The notes: a model not told the origin generated them from the sequence alone. Positions 27,972 through 37,901 are shown, numbered from the stretch's first letter. The stretch is DNA of 64,000 nt from Arcobacter arenosus (GCF_005771535.1 NZ_VANU01000001.1:682001-746000); one strand, 5' to 3'. Translations and numbers: made by a program.

Positions 27972-29331
27972 TACAAACTTGAGTATTGAAGAGTTAGTAT
28001 CCCATCTTTTAGAGATTATCTCTGCTTATAAAGATGAGATTGAGACACCTCACCCTTTTGATATTGCCAAAGAGCTTGAAAAATTAAGAGAGCTTGATGA
28101 AGAAGAGTATAAATCAATTTGTAAAAAGATGCCAAGTGAACTTTTGGCTGAAACACTTTGTGAAATGCCAAATTATGTTCAAGAAGAGATTTCTGAAGTA
28201 ATTAGTGAAAAGAAAATTGCAAATATTGTTTCAAAAATGGATAGTGATGATGCATCTATGCTTATTTACAATATTGCTCAAGACCATGAAGATGCTGCAG
28301 AAACTATTCTTTCTAAACTAGATGATGAAGATAAAGAAGTAATTGAAAAACTAAATTCATATGAAGAGAATGTTGCTGGTTCCCATATGCAAAGTGAGCT
28401 ATTTAGTGCAAAGTTAGATGAAAATATTGGACTTGCATTAAAAAGATTAAAACAATTAAAAGAGATAGATGAATTAGACAATATTTTCCATGCCTATTTA
28501 ATTGATAAAGATGATAAATTTATTGGAACAATTGGCTTAGAAGAACTTATTTTATTTGAACACTCACAAAGTTTTGATGATATTCCAAAGGAAAAAATTA
28601 AAAACTATTCTTGTAAAGATAATGATGATATCTCTGATGTTGTTGAAACTTTTACAAACTATAATTTAAGTGCCTTAGCAGTTATTGATGAAAATGAAAA
28701 ACTTGTAGGTAGAATTACACACGATGATATTCATGATATTATTCAAGAACAAAATACAAAGCAAATCTACTCACTAGCTGGGGTTAATGACGAAGCTGAA
28801 CATGAAGAAGATATTGTAATCATTGGAAAAAATAGAGCATTTTGGTTAGGAATAAATCTAATAACTGCAATCTTAGCTTCTCTTGTTATAGGTATTTTCG
28901 ATTCAACAATACAATCTTTAGTTGCCCTAGCCGTTCTTATGCCTATAGTTGCTTCTATGGGTGGGAATGCAGGTACTCAAACTCTAACTGTAACAGTTAG
29001 ACAAATGGCACTTGGTGAGATATCATATACAGATGCAAAAAAAACAATAAAAAAAGAAGTTTTAATATCCCTTGTTAATGGTTTATTATTTGCAGTTGTT
29101 ATAGGAATAATTGCTTTTATTTGGTTTAGCATGCCACTTTTAGGTGTTGTAATTGCTTTATCAATGGTAATAAATCTTTTAAGTGCTGGATTTTTTGGAG
29201 CAGTAATTCCTATTGTTTTAGAAAAATTTGATGTTGACCCAGCAATTGGTTCAACAGTAATTTTAACAACTGTAACTGATGTGGTTGGATTTTTTTCTTT
29301 TTTAGGATTAGCTACAATAATTTTATTGTAA
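27964..29331 (+). CDS. mgtE: magnesium transporter MgtE
   Basis: 455 residues. An acidic N-domain (about 1-125) is followed by two CBS domains (about 130-250) and five C-terminal helices containing LMPIVASMGGNAGTQTLTV and VILTTVTDVVGFFSFLG, which line the Mg2+ pore. The N and CBS domains gate the pore in response to cytosolic Mg2+. I start the protein at GTG 27964 because AAGGAG lies exactly 6 nt upstream; an ATG at 27946 is in frame but would place that site inside the gene. Overlap with exbD is 8 nt. Confidence 0.95.
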   Translation: MNDTNLSIEELVSHLLEIISAYKDEIETPHPFDIAKELEKLRELDEEEYKSICKKMPSELLAETLCEMPNYVQEEISEVISEKKIANIVSKMDSDDASMLIYNIAQDHEDAAETILSKLDDEDKEVIEKLNSYEENVAGSHMQSELFSAKLDENIGLALKRLKQLKEIDELDNIFHAYLIDKDDKFIGTIGLEELILFEHSQSFDDIPKEKIKNYSCKDNDDISDVVETFTNYNLSALAVIDENEKLVGRITHDDIHDIIQEQNTKQIYSLAGVNDEAEHEEDIVIIGKNRAFWLGINLITAILASLVIGIFDSTIQSLVALAVLMPIVASMGGNAGTQTLTVTVRQMALGEISYTDAKKTIKKEVLISLVNGLLFAVVIGIIAFIWFSMPLLGVVIALSMVINLLSAGFFGAVIPIVLEKFDVDPAIGSTVILTTVTDVVGFFSFLGLATIILL

Positions 29332-29339
29332 AGAGAAAT

Positions 29340-29362
29340 AAAAGCGTGAGATTCACGCTTTT
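29340..29362. terminator. bidirectional terminator between mgtE and fba
   Basis: Perfect 10-bp stem, AAAAGCGTGA and TCACGCTTTT, with a 3-nt loop. It lies between the mgtE stop (29331) and the convergent aldolase stop (29371) and has T-tracts on both strands, a classic intrinsic terminator. Confidence 0.85.
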
Positions 29363-29370
29363 ATAAATTC

Positions 29371-30438
29371 TTAGTTTTTATTTAGTGCACAAAGGTCAGA
29401 GAATGCAACTTCAAGTCTTGCAATCATAGACTCTTGTCCAGCTCTTAACCATTTTCTTGGGTCATAATAAGATTTATTTGGTTTATCTTCACCCTCAGGG
29501 TTACCAATTTGACCTTGTAAATAATCATGATTTTTAGCAACATATTCTCTTACACCATCCCAAGTTGCCCATTGAGTATCTGTGTCAATATTCATTTTAA
29601 TTACACCATAATCAATAGCTTCTCTAATCTCTTCAAGTGCCGAACCAGATCCACCATGGAATACAAAATCAACTGGTTGTGCAACAGTTGAGTGTTTTTC
29701 TTCAATGAATTTTTGTGAATTATCTAAGATTTTTGGAGATAAAACAACATTACCTGGTTTATAAACCCCATGTACATTTCCAAATGATGCAGCAATTGTA
29801 AAGTTTGGTCCAACCTTACTTAACTCCTCATAAGCATAACATACCTCTTCAGGTTGTGTATAAAGTAGTGCATTGTCAACATCAGAGTTATCAACACCAT
29901 CCTCTTCACCACCAGTAATACCAAGTTCAATCTCAATCATCATATCGATTTTATTCATTCTTTCAAAAAAATCAACACAAGTTCCTACATTTTCTTCAAG
30001 TGTATCTTCACTTAAATCAAGCATATGTGATGTAAATAATGGTTTACCATGCTTTTCATAAAAAGTTTCACCAGCTTGTAGTAAACCATCTATCCAAGGA
30101 AGAAGTTTTCTTGCAGCATGGTCTGTATGTAAAATTACAGGAATACCATAAGATTCTGCTAATGCATGAACATGCATAGCTCCAGAAATTGCTCCAATTG
30201 TAGCAGCATTGGCAGTTTTTAATCCCTTACCAGCAAAAAATTGCGCTCCACCATTTGAGAATTGAATAATCACAGGTGAATTCACTTTTGCAGCAGCTTC
30301 CATAACTGCATTTACTGAATCAGTACCAACTACATTTACAGCAGGAATCGCAAATTTATTCTCTTTTGCATATGCAAAAAGTTTTTTTGCTTCACTACCA
30401 CTTAATACACCTGCATTAACAACTTCTAAAACACCCAT
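29371..30438 (-). CDS. fba: class II fructose-bisphosphate aldolase
   Basis: 355 residues. Zinc-ligand and active-site regions are visible: VILHTDHAARKLLPW, IEIELGITGGEEDG, FGNVHGVY and DFVFHGGSGS. The enzyme interconverts fructose-1,6-bisphosphate with two triose phosphates in glycolysis or gluconeogenesis. AAGGAG precedes the ATG. It lies 18 nt after the foldase gene on the same strand; the same pair (Cj0596-Cj0597) is, as I recall, adjacent in Campylobacter jejuni. Confidence 0.97.
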   Translation of the reverse strand: MGVLEVVNAGVLSGSEAKKLFAYAKENKFAIPAVNVVGTDSVNAVMEAAAKVNSPVIIQFSNGGAQFFAGKGLKTANAATIGAISGAMHVHALAESYGIPVILHTDHAARKLLPWIDGLLQAGETFYEKHGKPLFTSHMLDLSEDTLEENVGTCVDFFERMNKIDMMIEIELGITGGEEDGVDNSDVDNALLYTQPEEVCYAYEELSKVGPNFTIAASFGNVHGVYKPGNVVLSPKILDNSQKFIEEKHSTVAQPVDFVFHGGSGSALEEIREAIDYGVIKMNIDTDTQWATWDGVREYVAKNHDYLQGQIGNPEGEDKPNKSYYDPRKWLRAGQESMIARLEVAFSDLCALNKN

Positions 30439-30456
30439 CTCTTCTCCTTAATTAAA

Positions 30457-31278
30457 TTACTTGATAACAATTTTTGCTTTGCTTTTTAATGCATCAACTT
30501 TACTTTGGATATGTTCTTGGAATTTACCTTGAACTACCATTTGCTTAATCTTTTCTTTTACTTTATCATAGGCTAAATCTGAAGCTGGTTTTTTATCTTC
30601 TAAATAGATTACATGATAACCAAATTGAGTTTTAACAGGAGTTGCAGAATATTTACCTTTATTTAAAGCTTTTGCTGCTTTTGAAAACTCTGGAACCATT
30701 TGATTTTCTGTAAATTTACCTAAATATCCACCTTTTGGACCTGATGGACCAACTGATTTTGATTTTGCTAATTCTACAAATGTTGCTTTTTTATCTTTTG
30801 CTTTATCTAAATCTTTGATAATAGCTTTTGCTTCATTTTCTGTTTTTGTTAAAATATGTCTAGCTTCTAGAGTTGCTGGTACTTTAAACTTTTCTTTATT
30901 TTTATTATAAAAATCTTTTGCATCTTTATCTGAAACAGAAACATTTTTAAACTCTTTTTGCATCCAAATCTCTAAAGCTAAATCTTCTTTTAGTTTTTCT
31001 AAGGCTACTTTATATGCTTCATCAGATGAAACACCACTTTTTACAGCATTTTGTGTTAAAAGTTTTTTCTCAACTATTTGCTCTAAAATTTTATCTTTAC
31101 TCTTTTTTGGTAAATCATCAAACTTTACGTTTGGATTTCTTAACATAGCTGCAATATCTTCTTTAGTGATGTTATCACCATTTACAGATCCATAATCTGC
31201 TGCATTTAAAGAAATTGATGAAATTGCTAGTGTTGCAATTAAACTTGTTATTAATCTTTTCTTTGTAAATAAACTCAT
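30457..31278 (-). CDS. periplasmic peptidyl-prolyl isomerase, PEB4-like
   Basis: 273 residues, matching the length I recall for Campylobacter PEB4 (Cbf2). A signal peptide (LITSLIATLAISSISLNAA) is followed by a SurA-type helical chaperone region (about 28-125) and a parvulin domain (about 130-225) with ARHILTKTE, GPSGPKGGYLGKFT, MVPEFSKAA and TQFGYHVIYLED. A C-terminal helix packs back on the N-domain in homologues. It helps fold outer-membrane proteins. AAGGA lies close before the ATG. Confidence 0.92.
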   Translation of the reverse strand: MSLFTKKRLITSLIATLAISSISLNAADYGSVNGDNITKEDIAAMLRNPNVKFDDLPKKSKDKILEQIVEKKLLTQNAVKSGVSSDEAYKVALEKLKEDLALEIWMQKEFKNVSVSDKDAKDFYNKNKEKFKVPATLEARHILTKTENEAKAIIKDLDKAKDKKATFVELAKSKSVGPSGPKGGYLGKFTENQMVPEFSKAAKALNKGKYSATPVKTQFGYHVIYLEDKKPASDLAYDKVKEKIKQMVVQGKFQEHIQSKVDALKSKAKIVIK

Positions 31279-31607
31279 TATTTTCCTTCTTTTATTTAAT
31301 AGGCAATATTTTATCTTCTTTTTTTTAATAAAAAGTTAACTACTTTATATTTAGTCAATTAAAACATGTTAAAATTAAGAGTTCTTTAAAACTTGCTTAT
31401 TTGAACTTTAAGCAAATTTTAATACAAATTTCCATCACTTCTTGTAAATTTTGGCTAAAATAATATAAAATTTGCACATTTTTTTAACGAATTTCAAAAT
31501 TTACCTTAGAAAACCTTTAAATTTTACTGAATTTGTGTTATAATGCCGACCAATTTTAAACTTAACTTAAATTTAAGCTTACAAAAACTAATAAGAGGAA
31601 TGTCTAA
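31279..31607. other. 329-nt divergent regulatory region
   Basis: No gene is visible. It carries divergent promoters for the foldase (minus) and the response regulator (plus). An inverted repeat, TTGCTTA (31393-31399) with TAAGCAA (31409-31415), could be an operator. The best -10 for the plus strand is at 31539-31544. Confidence 0.5.
31535..31544 (+). promoter_or_regulatory. extended -10 promoter of the response-regulator operon
   Basis: The sequence GTGTTATAATG contains a perfect TATAAT at 31539-31544 with an upstream TG. It lies 64 nt before the regulator ATG. The -35 region is not conserved, as is usual in Campylobacterota, but AT-rich stretches precede it. Confidence 0.6.
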
Positions 31608-32288
31608 ATGAGAATATTAATTATTGAAGATGAAATCACATTAAACAGAACACTACAAGAGGGACTAACTGATTTTGGTTACCAAGTAGATGCTGCTGAA
31701 AACTATAAAGATGCTGAATATTTTATCGACATTAGAAATTATGATTTAGTTCTAACTGACTGGATGTTACCAGATGGTGATGGAATTGAATTATGTAAAA
31801 TCGTAAAAAACAGAAGCTCAAGAACTGCAGTTGTTATTCTTTCTGCAAGAGATGATAAAGATTCTGAAATCGAAGCATTAAAATCAGGAGCTGATGATTA
31901 TATTAAAAAACCATTTGATTTTGATATCTTACTTGCAAGAATTGAAGCAAGATTAAGATTCGGTGGAACTAATATTATTGAAATTGAAGATTTATCAATT
32001 AACCCTGATGAAGAAAAAATTGAATACAATGGTGAAGAGATTGAATTAAAAGGTAAACCTTTTGAAGTATTAACTCACCTTGCAAGACATAGAGATCAAA
32101 TTGTTTCTAAAGAGCAATTATTAGATGCTATCTGGGAAGAGCCAGAATTAGTAACTCCAAACGTAATTGAAGTTGCAATTAACCAAATTAGACAAAAAAT
32201 GGATAAACCATTAAATATCTCTACTATTGAAACTATTAGAAGAAGAGGTTATAGATTCTGTTATCCAGATACTCAAGAAGAAGCATAA
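31608..32288 (+). CDS. OmpR-family response regulator, HsrA/CosR homologue with intact receiver
   Basis: 226 residues. The DNA-binding half (about 125-220), with FEVLTHLARHRDQIVSKEQL and RRRGYRFCYP, closely matches my memory of Helicobacter HsrA (HP1043) and Campylobacter CosR. Those orphan regulators lack a normal phosphoacceptor. Here the receiver is complete: Glu7/Asp8, Asp51 in LTDWMLPDGDG, Ser79 and Lys101 in IKKPF. A histidine kinase follows 13 nt downstream. It is probably a global transcription regulator that can be phosphorylated. GAGGAA precedes the ATG. Confidence 0.93.
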   Translation: MRILIIEDEITLNRTLQEGLTDFGYQVDAAENYKDAEYFIDIRNYDLVLTDWMLPDGDGIELCKIVKNRSSRTAVVILSARDDKDSEIEALKSGADDYIKKPFDFDILLARIEARLRFGGTNIIEIEDLSINPDEEKIEYNGEEIELKGKPFEVLTHLARHRDQIVSKEQLLDAIWEEPELVTPNVIEVAINQIRQKMDKPLNISTIETIRRRGYRFCYPDTQEEA

Positions 32289-32301
32289 TATTTTTTAAAA
32301 A

Positions 32302-33630
32302 ATGAGTATTCTAAAACCAAAGAGCATTTACAAGCAGTTTCATCAAAAGCTTGTAATTGCTACTTCATTACTAATCATTATTTTATCTTTTATTTTTTAT
32401 GGATATACAAAATCAACAATCTTTGATGAGATTCAAGATTCACTTTATGCTGATGCACAGTTGATTTTAGAAGTTAGTAAAACTTCAAATGTAAATACAA
32501 ATAATTTTAACCTTATAACTAGTAATGGAATTAATGTAGATATAGTAGAACTACTAAATGTTCCTCAAAGCGGATATACATACTTTAAAGTTGGAAATAA
32601 ACATTTTATTCAGATTCTTTATCCCTTTGATGTAACAAAAAGAAAATATATAAAAATTGTAAAAAATATTGATTCTTCTATTGAGATGTTAAATAAAATA
32701 TTTAACAACCTTTTATTAATCTCTTTGGGAGGTTTAATAATGGTAGTTTTATATGCCTTTACAGTTTCAAAAACACTTTTAAGACCTATTATTCAAATTA
32801 CAAATAAATTGTCAAATATGGATGAAAACTTTTTATCTCAAATAAAAAAAGACAATTTACCAATTGAGTTTCACCCACTTGCAAACTCAATAAACTCTTT
32901 AATGACAAGAATTGAAACTAATATAAAATTTAAAAAAGAGTTGTTTATTGGTGTTGCCCATGAATTAAAAACACCCCTAGCTGTTATGAAACTAAAAAAT
33001 GAAGTTGCTCTTATGAAAAAAAGAGAAGCTGAAAAATATCAAGAGACTATGAGATTAACAGTTGAACAAATTAATGATATGAATAAAATGATTAGTTCAA
33101 TCTTAGATATTGGTCGTGCTGAAGGTGCTCAATTTGAAAAACCTGAAGAGATTGATTTAGTTAAATATCTACAAAGAAAAACTAATGATTACAGAATGCT
33201 TAGTGCTAAGAAAAAAATAGTAATTACATTTTTTTCAAATGTAAATCACCATGAAATTTATGTTCAACCAACTTTATTAAATCAAATAATTCAAAATTTT
33301 GTTCAAAATGCTATAAAGTTTACACCCGATGAAAAATCTATTGCAATTAGATTAGAAAAAGAAGCTAACACTACAACTATAACAGTAACAGATGATGGTC
33401 CAGGAATTGATGAATCAATAGACCTTTTTGCCCCATTTAAAAGAATGGGAGAAGAAAGTGGTGCTGGATTGGGATTATTTTTAGCTAAAAATGCAGCTGA
33501 TTCTTTAGAAGCTACTGTAAGTTTAAAAAATAGAACAGATGATAAGAACGGTTGTGTGGCAACACTAATATTGCCAAACACTACCATACCAAAAAAGAAA
33601 GAATCTAAAAAAGAGACTAGCCAAAAATAG
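32302..33630 (+). CDS. sensor histidine kinase, partner of the HsrA/CosR-like regulator
   Basis: 442 residues. TM1 (16-34), a periplasmic loop of about 100 residues without a recognised domain, TM2 (136-156), a HAMP-like linker, then HisKA with His220 in VAHELKTPLAV, and an ATPase domain with NQIIQNFVQNAIKF, DDGPGID and GAGLGLFLAK. It probably autophosphorylates and passes phosphate to the regulator just upstream. The C-terminal tail is Lys-rich (PKKKESKKE). Its end overlaps the convergent CoA-binding gene by 14 nt. Confidence 0.93.
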   Translation: MSILKPKSIYKQFHQKLVIATSLLIIILSFIFYGYTKSTIFDEIQDSLYADAQLILEVSKTSNVNTNNFNLITSNGINVDIVELLNVPQSGYTYFKVGNKHFIQILYPFDVTKRKYIKIVKNIDSSIEMLNKIFNNLLLISLGGLIMVVLYAFTVSKTLLRPIIQITNKLSNMDENFLSQIKKDNLPIEFHPLANSINSLMTRIETNIKFKKELFIGVAHELKTPLAVMKLKNEVALMKKREAEKYQETMRLTVEQINDMNKMISSILDIGRAEGAQFEKPEEIDLVKYLQRKTNDYRMLSAKKKIVITFFSNVNHHEIYVQPTLLNQIIQNFVQNAIKFTPDEKSIAIRLEKEANTTTITVTDDGPGIDESIDLFAPFKRMGEESGAGLGLFLAKNAADSLEATVSLKNRTDDKNGCVATLILPNTTIPKKKESKKETSQK

Positions 33631-34054
33631 CTCTATGTTCTATCTTTGTACACTTATTTTGTATAACCTTCATACCCTTTTCTTGTGCTTTTTTTGCAGC
33701 TTCATTGTTTACAAGTCCTAGTTGAGTCCAAACTGTATCAACATCACCACGCTCAATAGCTGCATCAACTACTTGTCCTATAACATCAGGTTTTCTAAAT
33801 ATATCAACCATATCAACTTTAAAAGGTATCTCTTTTAAACTTCTATATACTTTTTCACCTAAAATTTCATCCTCTTTTGGATATACAGGTACCATTTTAA
33901 AACCAGCATTTTTTAAATAGTTTGCAACCATATTACTAGCTTTACTTGGGTCTGGAGAACAACCAATTACTGCAATTGTTTTTGTATTTTCAAAAATCTC
34001 TTTAATCTCTTCAATATTACTATTAACTGATGGGAATTCACACTCCATTTTCAC
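33617..34054 (-). CDS. CoA-binding (YccU-type) Rossmann protein
   Basis: 145 residues. A single Rossmann domain with TIAVIGCSPDPSKASNMVAN, VYPKEDEILGEKVYRSL and DVDTVWTQLGLVNNEAA, the CoA_binding family pattern seen in stand-alone YccU-like proteins. No catalytic activity is established for these. AAAGGAG lies well before the ATG. Its 3' end overlaps that of the convergent kinase gene by 14 nt. Confidence 0.85.
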   Translation of the reverse strand: MKMECEFPSVNSNIEEIKEIFENTKTIAVIGCSPDPSKASNMVANYLKNAGFKMVPVYPKEDEILGEKVYRSLKEIPFKVDMVDIFRKPDVIGQVVDAAIERGDVDTVWTQLGLVNNEAAKKAQEKGMKVIQNKCTKIEHRAIFG

Positions 34055-34142
34055 TCCTTTTAATATTTACAATATACATAAAAATATATTGGTATTTATT
34101 ATACCAAATTAAAAAACAAAGATAAAAGTTATAAATTATGAA

Positions 34143-36272
34143 CTATTTATCTTTAAACTTCTTTTCATTTACCGCATCTAATATCTCTTGTGCAATATTT
34201 GATGTCTGAATTGCTACACTATGGGTTTGATTTGCCACTGATGCATTATTTTGTGTTTGTTGATCAAGCTTATTTACAACATCATTAATCTGTTCTATAC
34301 TTATTTTTTGTTCTTTCGAAGAATCAGAGATTTCAGTGATAGCTTTTGTTGTTTTTAAAATATTTTCATTTAATTGACTATATCCTTTAATCATTTCATC
34401 AGCAATTTGTTTACCATTATTAGTTTTTTGTGTTGCACTTTCCACTAACTCTTTAATCTCTTTAGCTGCTTCTGCACTTCTTGATGCAAGATTTCTAACC
34501 TCTTGGGCAACAACTGCAAAACCTTTTCCTGCTTCCCCTGCAGTTGCTGCTTCAACTGCTGCATTTAAAGATAAAATATTTGTTTGAAATGCAATTTGGT
34601 CAATAACAGTAATAGCTTCAGCAATTGCTTGTGTTTGTTCATTTATCTCATCCATAGAAGTAACTGTAAAATTTGCTAATTCTTGACCTTTTTTAATAGA
34701 AACTGATAATTCATTTGAATGAACTCCCATCTCGGTAATTCTATTTGTGTTACTAGAAACTGTACTAGTAATCTCTTCTAAAGCTGCTGCTGTTTCTTCT
34801 AAAGATACTGCTGTTTCATTGGAAGATTTATTCAAAATATCTACATTTTGAAGTAAGGTTTTGGCATTTTCACCTAGAAGTTCACCATTATTTTTATTCT
34901 CTTGTAACATTTTATTAATAATCTCACAAAGATTATTTAATCCTTTAGATACATTACCATTTGCATTTGGAATAGTATTTCTAAAGTCAAGATTAGAATA
35001 CTCTTCTAGGTGCGATAATATTGGATTTATATCACTATTTACATTTTCATTGATAGTTTCAATCATATCATTTAATATATCTTTTAATTCGTTTAATGAT
35101 TTATTAGAAGTTGATTTTTCAACTTTTATATCAAGTTTACCACTTTTAATATGGGATACTACATCTTTTACATTATTAATTAATTCTCTATCTTGATTTA
35201 TTCCTTCAGAAATAGACTCCATCTCAATATTTATTTTTTCGGCCATAAAACCAAATTCGCATTTACTTTTTACATCAATCTTTTTAATATCATTTTCATC
35301 ACCTTTTAAGTATCTAAAGAAGTATTTAAAACCATCTTGTAATTTCACTAATGGAGCTAAAATTTTCAATAAGGAAAAGAAAATTATTGCAAGAATAACA
35401 ACTAATAATACTAAATATAAAAACACCTCTTCTATAACTGAATTATTGATTGCTTCATAATAAGAAGATTTATCTAAATTTAGAACAATTTTCCATTTGG
35501 TAGTATCAATTGTACTATAGGCAATAAGTTTTTCATCATTGTTATAGTTAACTTCTGCAAATGAATTTTTTTCTTTAGTATTGATTTGTTCTAGAAAGAG
35601 ATCTTTTTTGTCAAGTAGTTTTTTATCTTTATGAATTATTATTTTATTGTTTTCATCTACTAAATAAGCAATTAAATCTCCACCATCAAGTTTTACTTTT
35701 AAAATTGTATCAACTATTGTATCAATAAAAATGTCTGAACCAACAACACCAATAGTTTTTCCATCTAATAAAACTGGAGCAAAAACAGAAACTACTAATT
35801 TACTTGTACTAAAATCAATATATGGAGGAGTTACTCCACCTTTACCCTCTTTTACAGCTTGAATATACCAACCTCTTTTTCTTGCATCATATTTTGTTGT
35901 TTCAGGGGTTCTTTGTTCTCCTAATGAGTTTAAAAAATTACCATTTTTTTCAACACCAATATATAATTGCTCAAATCCACCAGAATCAGAACCAATTTTT
36001 AAATACTTTTCTATTGTTTTATTACCATAATTAAAGTTTTTATCTTTTGGCATATTTTTACTTATTGTTTCTAAGATTTTTACTTTTGATTCTAGGTATT
36101 CATTAATGAATTTTGAAGTTTGAATTGCTAATTCAACACTATTTCTTTTAAGATTTATATCTTGAGAATTGTAATTACCTTGTGCATTAAAAAAGCCAAG
36201 TATAGCAAAAGAGAAAAAGATACTTACTAGTACTAAAGATAAAAGTTTAAACTTTATACTATTTTTGTTCAT
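34143..36272 (-). CDS. methyl-accepting chemotaxis protein with dCache sensor
   Basis: 709 residues. TM1 (about 9-29), a periplasmic dCache domain (about 35-275), TM2 (about 281-303), a HAMP-like stretch and a cytoplasmic signalling hairpin whose tip is [20 protein letters not shown]...[20 protein letters not shown]. The sensor has [17 protein letters not shown] and later [11 protein letters not shown], resembling the Tyr-Arg-Trp-Tyr-Asp pattern of amino-acid-binding dCache receptors, so an amino-acid-type ligand is plausible. It signals to CheA/CheW at the cell pole. No che genes are nearby. Confidence 0.92.
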   Translation of the reverse strand: MNKNSIKFKLLSLVLVSIFFSFAILGFFNAQGNYNSQDINLKRNSVELAIQTSKFINEYLESKVKILETISKNMPKDKNFNYGNKTIEKYLKIGSDSGGFEQLYIGVEKNGNFLNSLGEQRTPETTKYDARKRGWYIQAVKEGKGGVTPPYIDFSTSKLVVSVFAPVLLDGKTIGVVGSDIFIDTIVDTILKVKLDGGDLIAYLVDENNKIIIHKDKKLLDKKDLFLEQINTKEKNSFAEVNYNNDEKLIAYSTIDTTKWKIVLNLDKSSYYEAINNSVIEEVFLYLVLLVVILAIIFFSLLKILAPLVKLQDGFKYFFRYLKGDENDIKKIDVKSKCEFGFMAEKINIEMESISEGINQDRELINNVKDVVSHIKSGKLDIKVEKSTSNKSLNELKDILNDMIETINENVNSDINPILSHLEEYSNLDFRNTIPNANGNVSKGLNNLCEIINKMLQENKNNGELLGENAKTLLQNVDILNKSSNETAVSLEETAAALEEITSTVSSNTNRITEMGVHSNELSVSIKKGQELANFTVTSMDEINEQTQAIAEAITVIDQIAFQTNILSLNAAVEAATAGEAGKGFAVVAQEVRNLASRSAEAAKEIKELVESATQKTNNGKQIADEMIKGYSQLNENILKTTKAITEISDSSKEQKISIEQINDVVNKLDQQTQNNASVANQTHSVAIQTSNIAQEILDAVNEKKFKDK

Positions 36273-36365
36273 GGAAAGCCCCTATATAAATTTTAAAAAT
36301 CATATCAGAGGCGAGTGTACTTTTGGTGTCAAATTAAGAAAATATAACACAAATAATAATATAGA

Positions 36366-37415
36366 TTATTTTAAGTTGTCAAGTTTATTTTGTATGTAAG
36401 TTTTTATATCATTGTAATCAATAGATTCTTTAAAGTCTTCAAATTTACAACCAGAGGCATTTGGATGTCCTCCTCCATTTGCTAAAGCTTGTGCTATTAA
36501 AGATACATCTACCTTTCCGTCTGCTCTAAAAGAGGCATTCCCTTTTTTACTAACATCAATAAAAAAATCATAATCATCATTTGCCACTAAGAATGCATTT
36601 GCAGGTATTGAGATAGAACCTAAAGTATAAGTTAAAAGTCCTTTATGTCCTTTATATGTTACTGTTAATTTCTCTTTTAATTTATCTAAACAAGACACTA
36701 AATATTTTGCACTAAGATTATCAATAGTGTCATCACATCCATCTTGCATAAGAAAGTTTTTCTTTAAAAAATGGATTTCATTATCTAATTTAATATTTCC
36801 ATTCTCTTCATTTATATATTTTGCAGATTCTTTTAGTAGGTAAATTCTAAAGTCCCTATTTAAATCTGGGAAAAGCACATTATTGATCTCTCTTACTTGA
36901 GAAACCATTCTAAGTAAAACCTTACCAAATTCAAAGTTTTTAACCTCTTTATCTACCCAAATATCAATTGCATTAATTGCATCTACTAATGGTTTTATCC
37001 ATGAGTTCTTTTCATCTAAAAAAGCATTATATGTAGTATTTAGATAATCATAAACTATTTTTGTAGCACATCTTTTCGTATCTAAGTAATACCAATTAAA
37101 TGCATCTGCACTTTTTTGACCCGTTGCATGGTGGTCAAGTAATTGAAGTTTTATATTAAAACCATTTTCATTTAAATCGTTTATCTCTTTATCTAAATCT
37201 TTTGCCTCTTGAAAAGTAAGATTTAAATCAGTAATAAAAAATAAAATCTCATCATCTTTATATTCTTGAATATCTTGAACAATTTTTTTTAAATTTAATT
37301 TTACCTCTAAACCATAATTGGCATTGAAATAAAAGCCATCATTAAAATACTCTTTCATCAAAAGTTGACAAGAGTATCCATCTAAATCTGTATGAGACAA
37401 ATGAAAAATTTTCAC
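36366..37415 (-). CDS. DHH-family phosphoesterase (NrnB-like)
   Basis: 349 residues. The N-terminal DHH domain has SHTDLDGYSCQLL, FFITDLNLT and LLDHHATGQ, and the C-terminal DHHA1 domain ends in NGGGHPNASGCKF. These metal-ligand motifs fit oligoribonuclease B-type enzymes that degrade short RNAs or dinucleotides; a related phosphoesterase substrate is possible. Its start overlaps the Rrf2 regulator stop by 4 nt, so the regulator and enzyme are co-transcribed. Confidence 0.85.
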   Translation of the reverse strand: MKIFHLSHTDLDGYSCQLLMKEYFNDGFYFNANYGLEVKLNLKKIVQDIQEYKDDEILFFITDLNLTFQEAKDLDKEINDLNENGFNIKLQLLDHHATGQKSADAFNWYYLDTKRCATKIVYDYLNTTYNAFLDEKNSWIKPLVDAINAIDIWVDKEVKNFEFGKVLLRMVSQVREINNVLFPDLNRDFRIYLLKESAKYINEENGNIKLDNEIHFLKKNFLMQDGCDDTIDNLSAKYLVSCLDKLKEKLTVTYKGHKGLLTYTLGSISIPANAFLVANDDYDFFIDVSKKGNASFRADGKVDVSLIAQALANGGGHPNASGCKFEDFKESIDYNDIKTYIQNKLDNLK

Positions 37416-37813
37416 GAAGCAATATCCTTTAATGTTAATCCCTCTAAAAAGCCATTAATTCTTGTTTGAAGATTATTTAAAACTGGCCATAAACCACACA
37501 CCATTCCAATATCTGAAGGGCATGATGATACAGAAGGAGAACATTCAAATACAGAAGGAATCTTTTCTTCAGCAACAGTTGTAATTTCTAAAATTGTAAT
37601 CTCATCATATGGTTTTTTTAAAACAAATCCACCATTTACACCCCTATGGGAAACTACAATATCATTTTTTGCAAGATTTTGCATTATTTTTGCTAGAAAA
37701 GATTTAGGAATATTAAGTTCACGGGATAAAACATCAACATTTTTAAGCTCTTCACTTTTTGCAATTGATATTAAAGCAAGTAGAGCATATTCACTTTTTT
37801 TTGTAAGTAACAT
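37412..37813 (-). CDS. Rrf2-family transcription regulator
   Basis: 133 residues. An N-terminal winged helix (KKSEYALLALISIAKS, IPKSFLAKIMQNLAKNDIV, RGVNGGFVLKKP) is typical of Rrf2. Three cysteines follow in CSPSVSSCPSDIGMVC, spaced C-x6-C-x7-C, near the iron-sulphur cluster position of IscR/NsrR, so it may sense iron, NO or redox state. AGGA lies 5 nt before the ATG. It is upstream of and overlaps the DHH phosphoesterase gene by 4 nt. Confidence 0.9.
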   Translation of the reverse strand: MLLTKKSEYALLALISIAKSEELKNVDVLSRELNIPKSFLAKIMQNLAKNDIVVSHRGVNGGFVLKKPYDEITILEITTVAEEKIPSVFECSPSVSSCPSDIGMVCGLWPVLNNLQTRINGFLEGLTLKDIAS

Positions 37814-37901
37814 AGTGTTCCTAATCTTTTTTTAAATTATTTTACAAAAACAACTATTAAAGAAGTTTATCTTGGTAAATTAATTTATTAGTTTATCAAA
37901 A

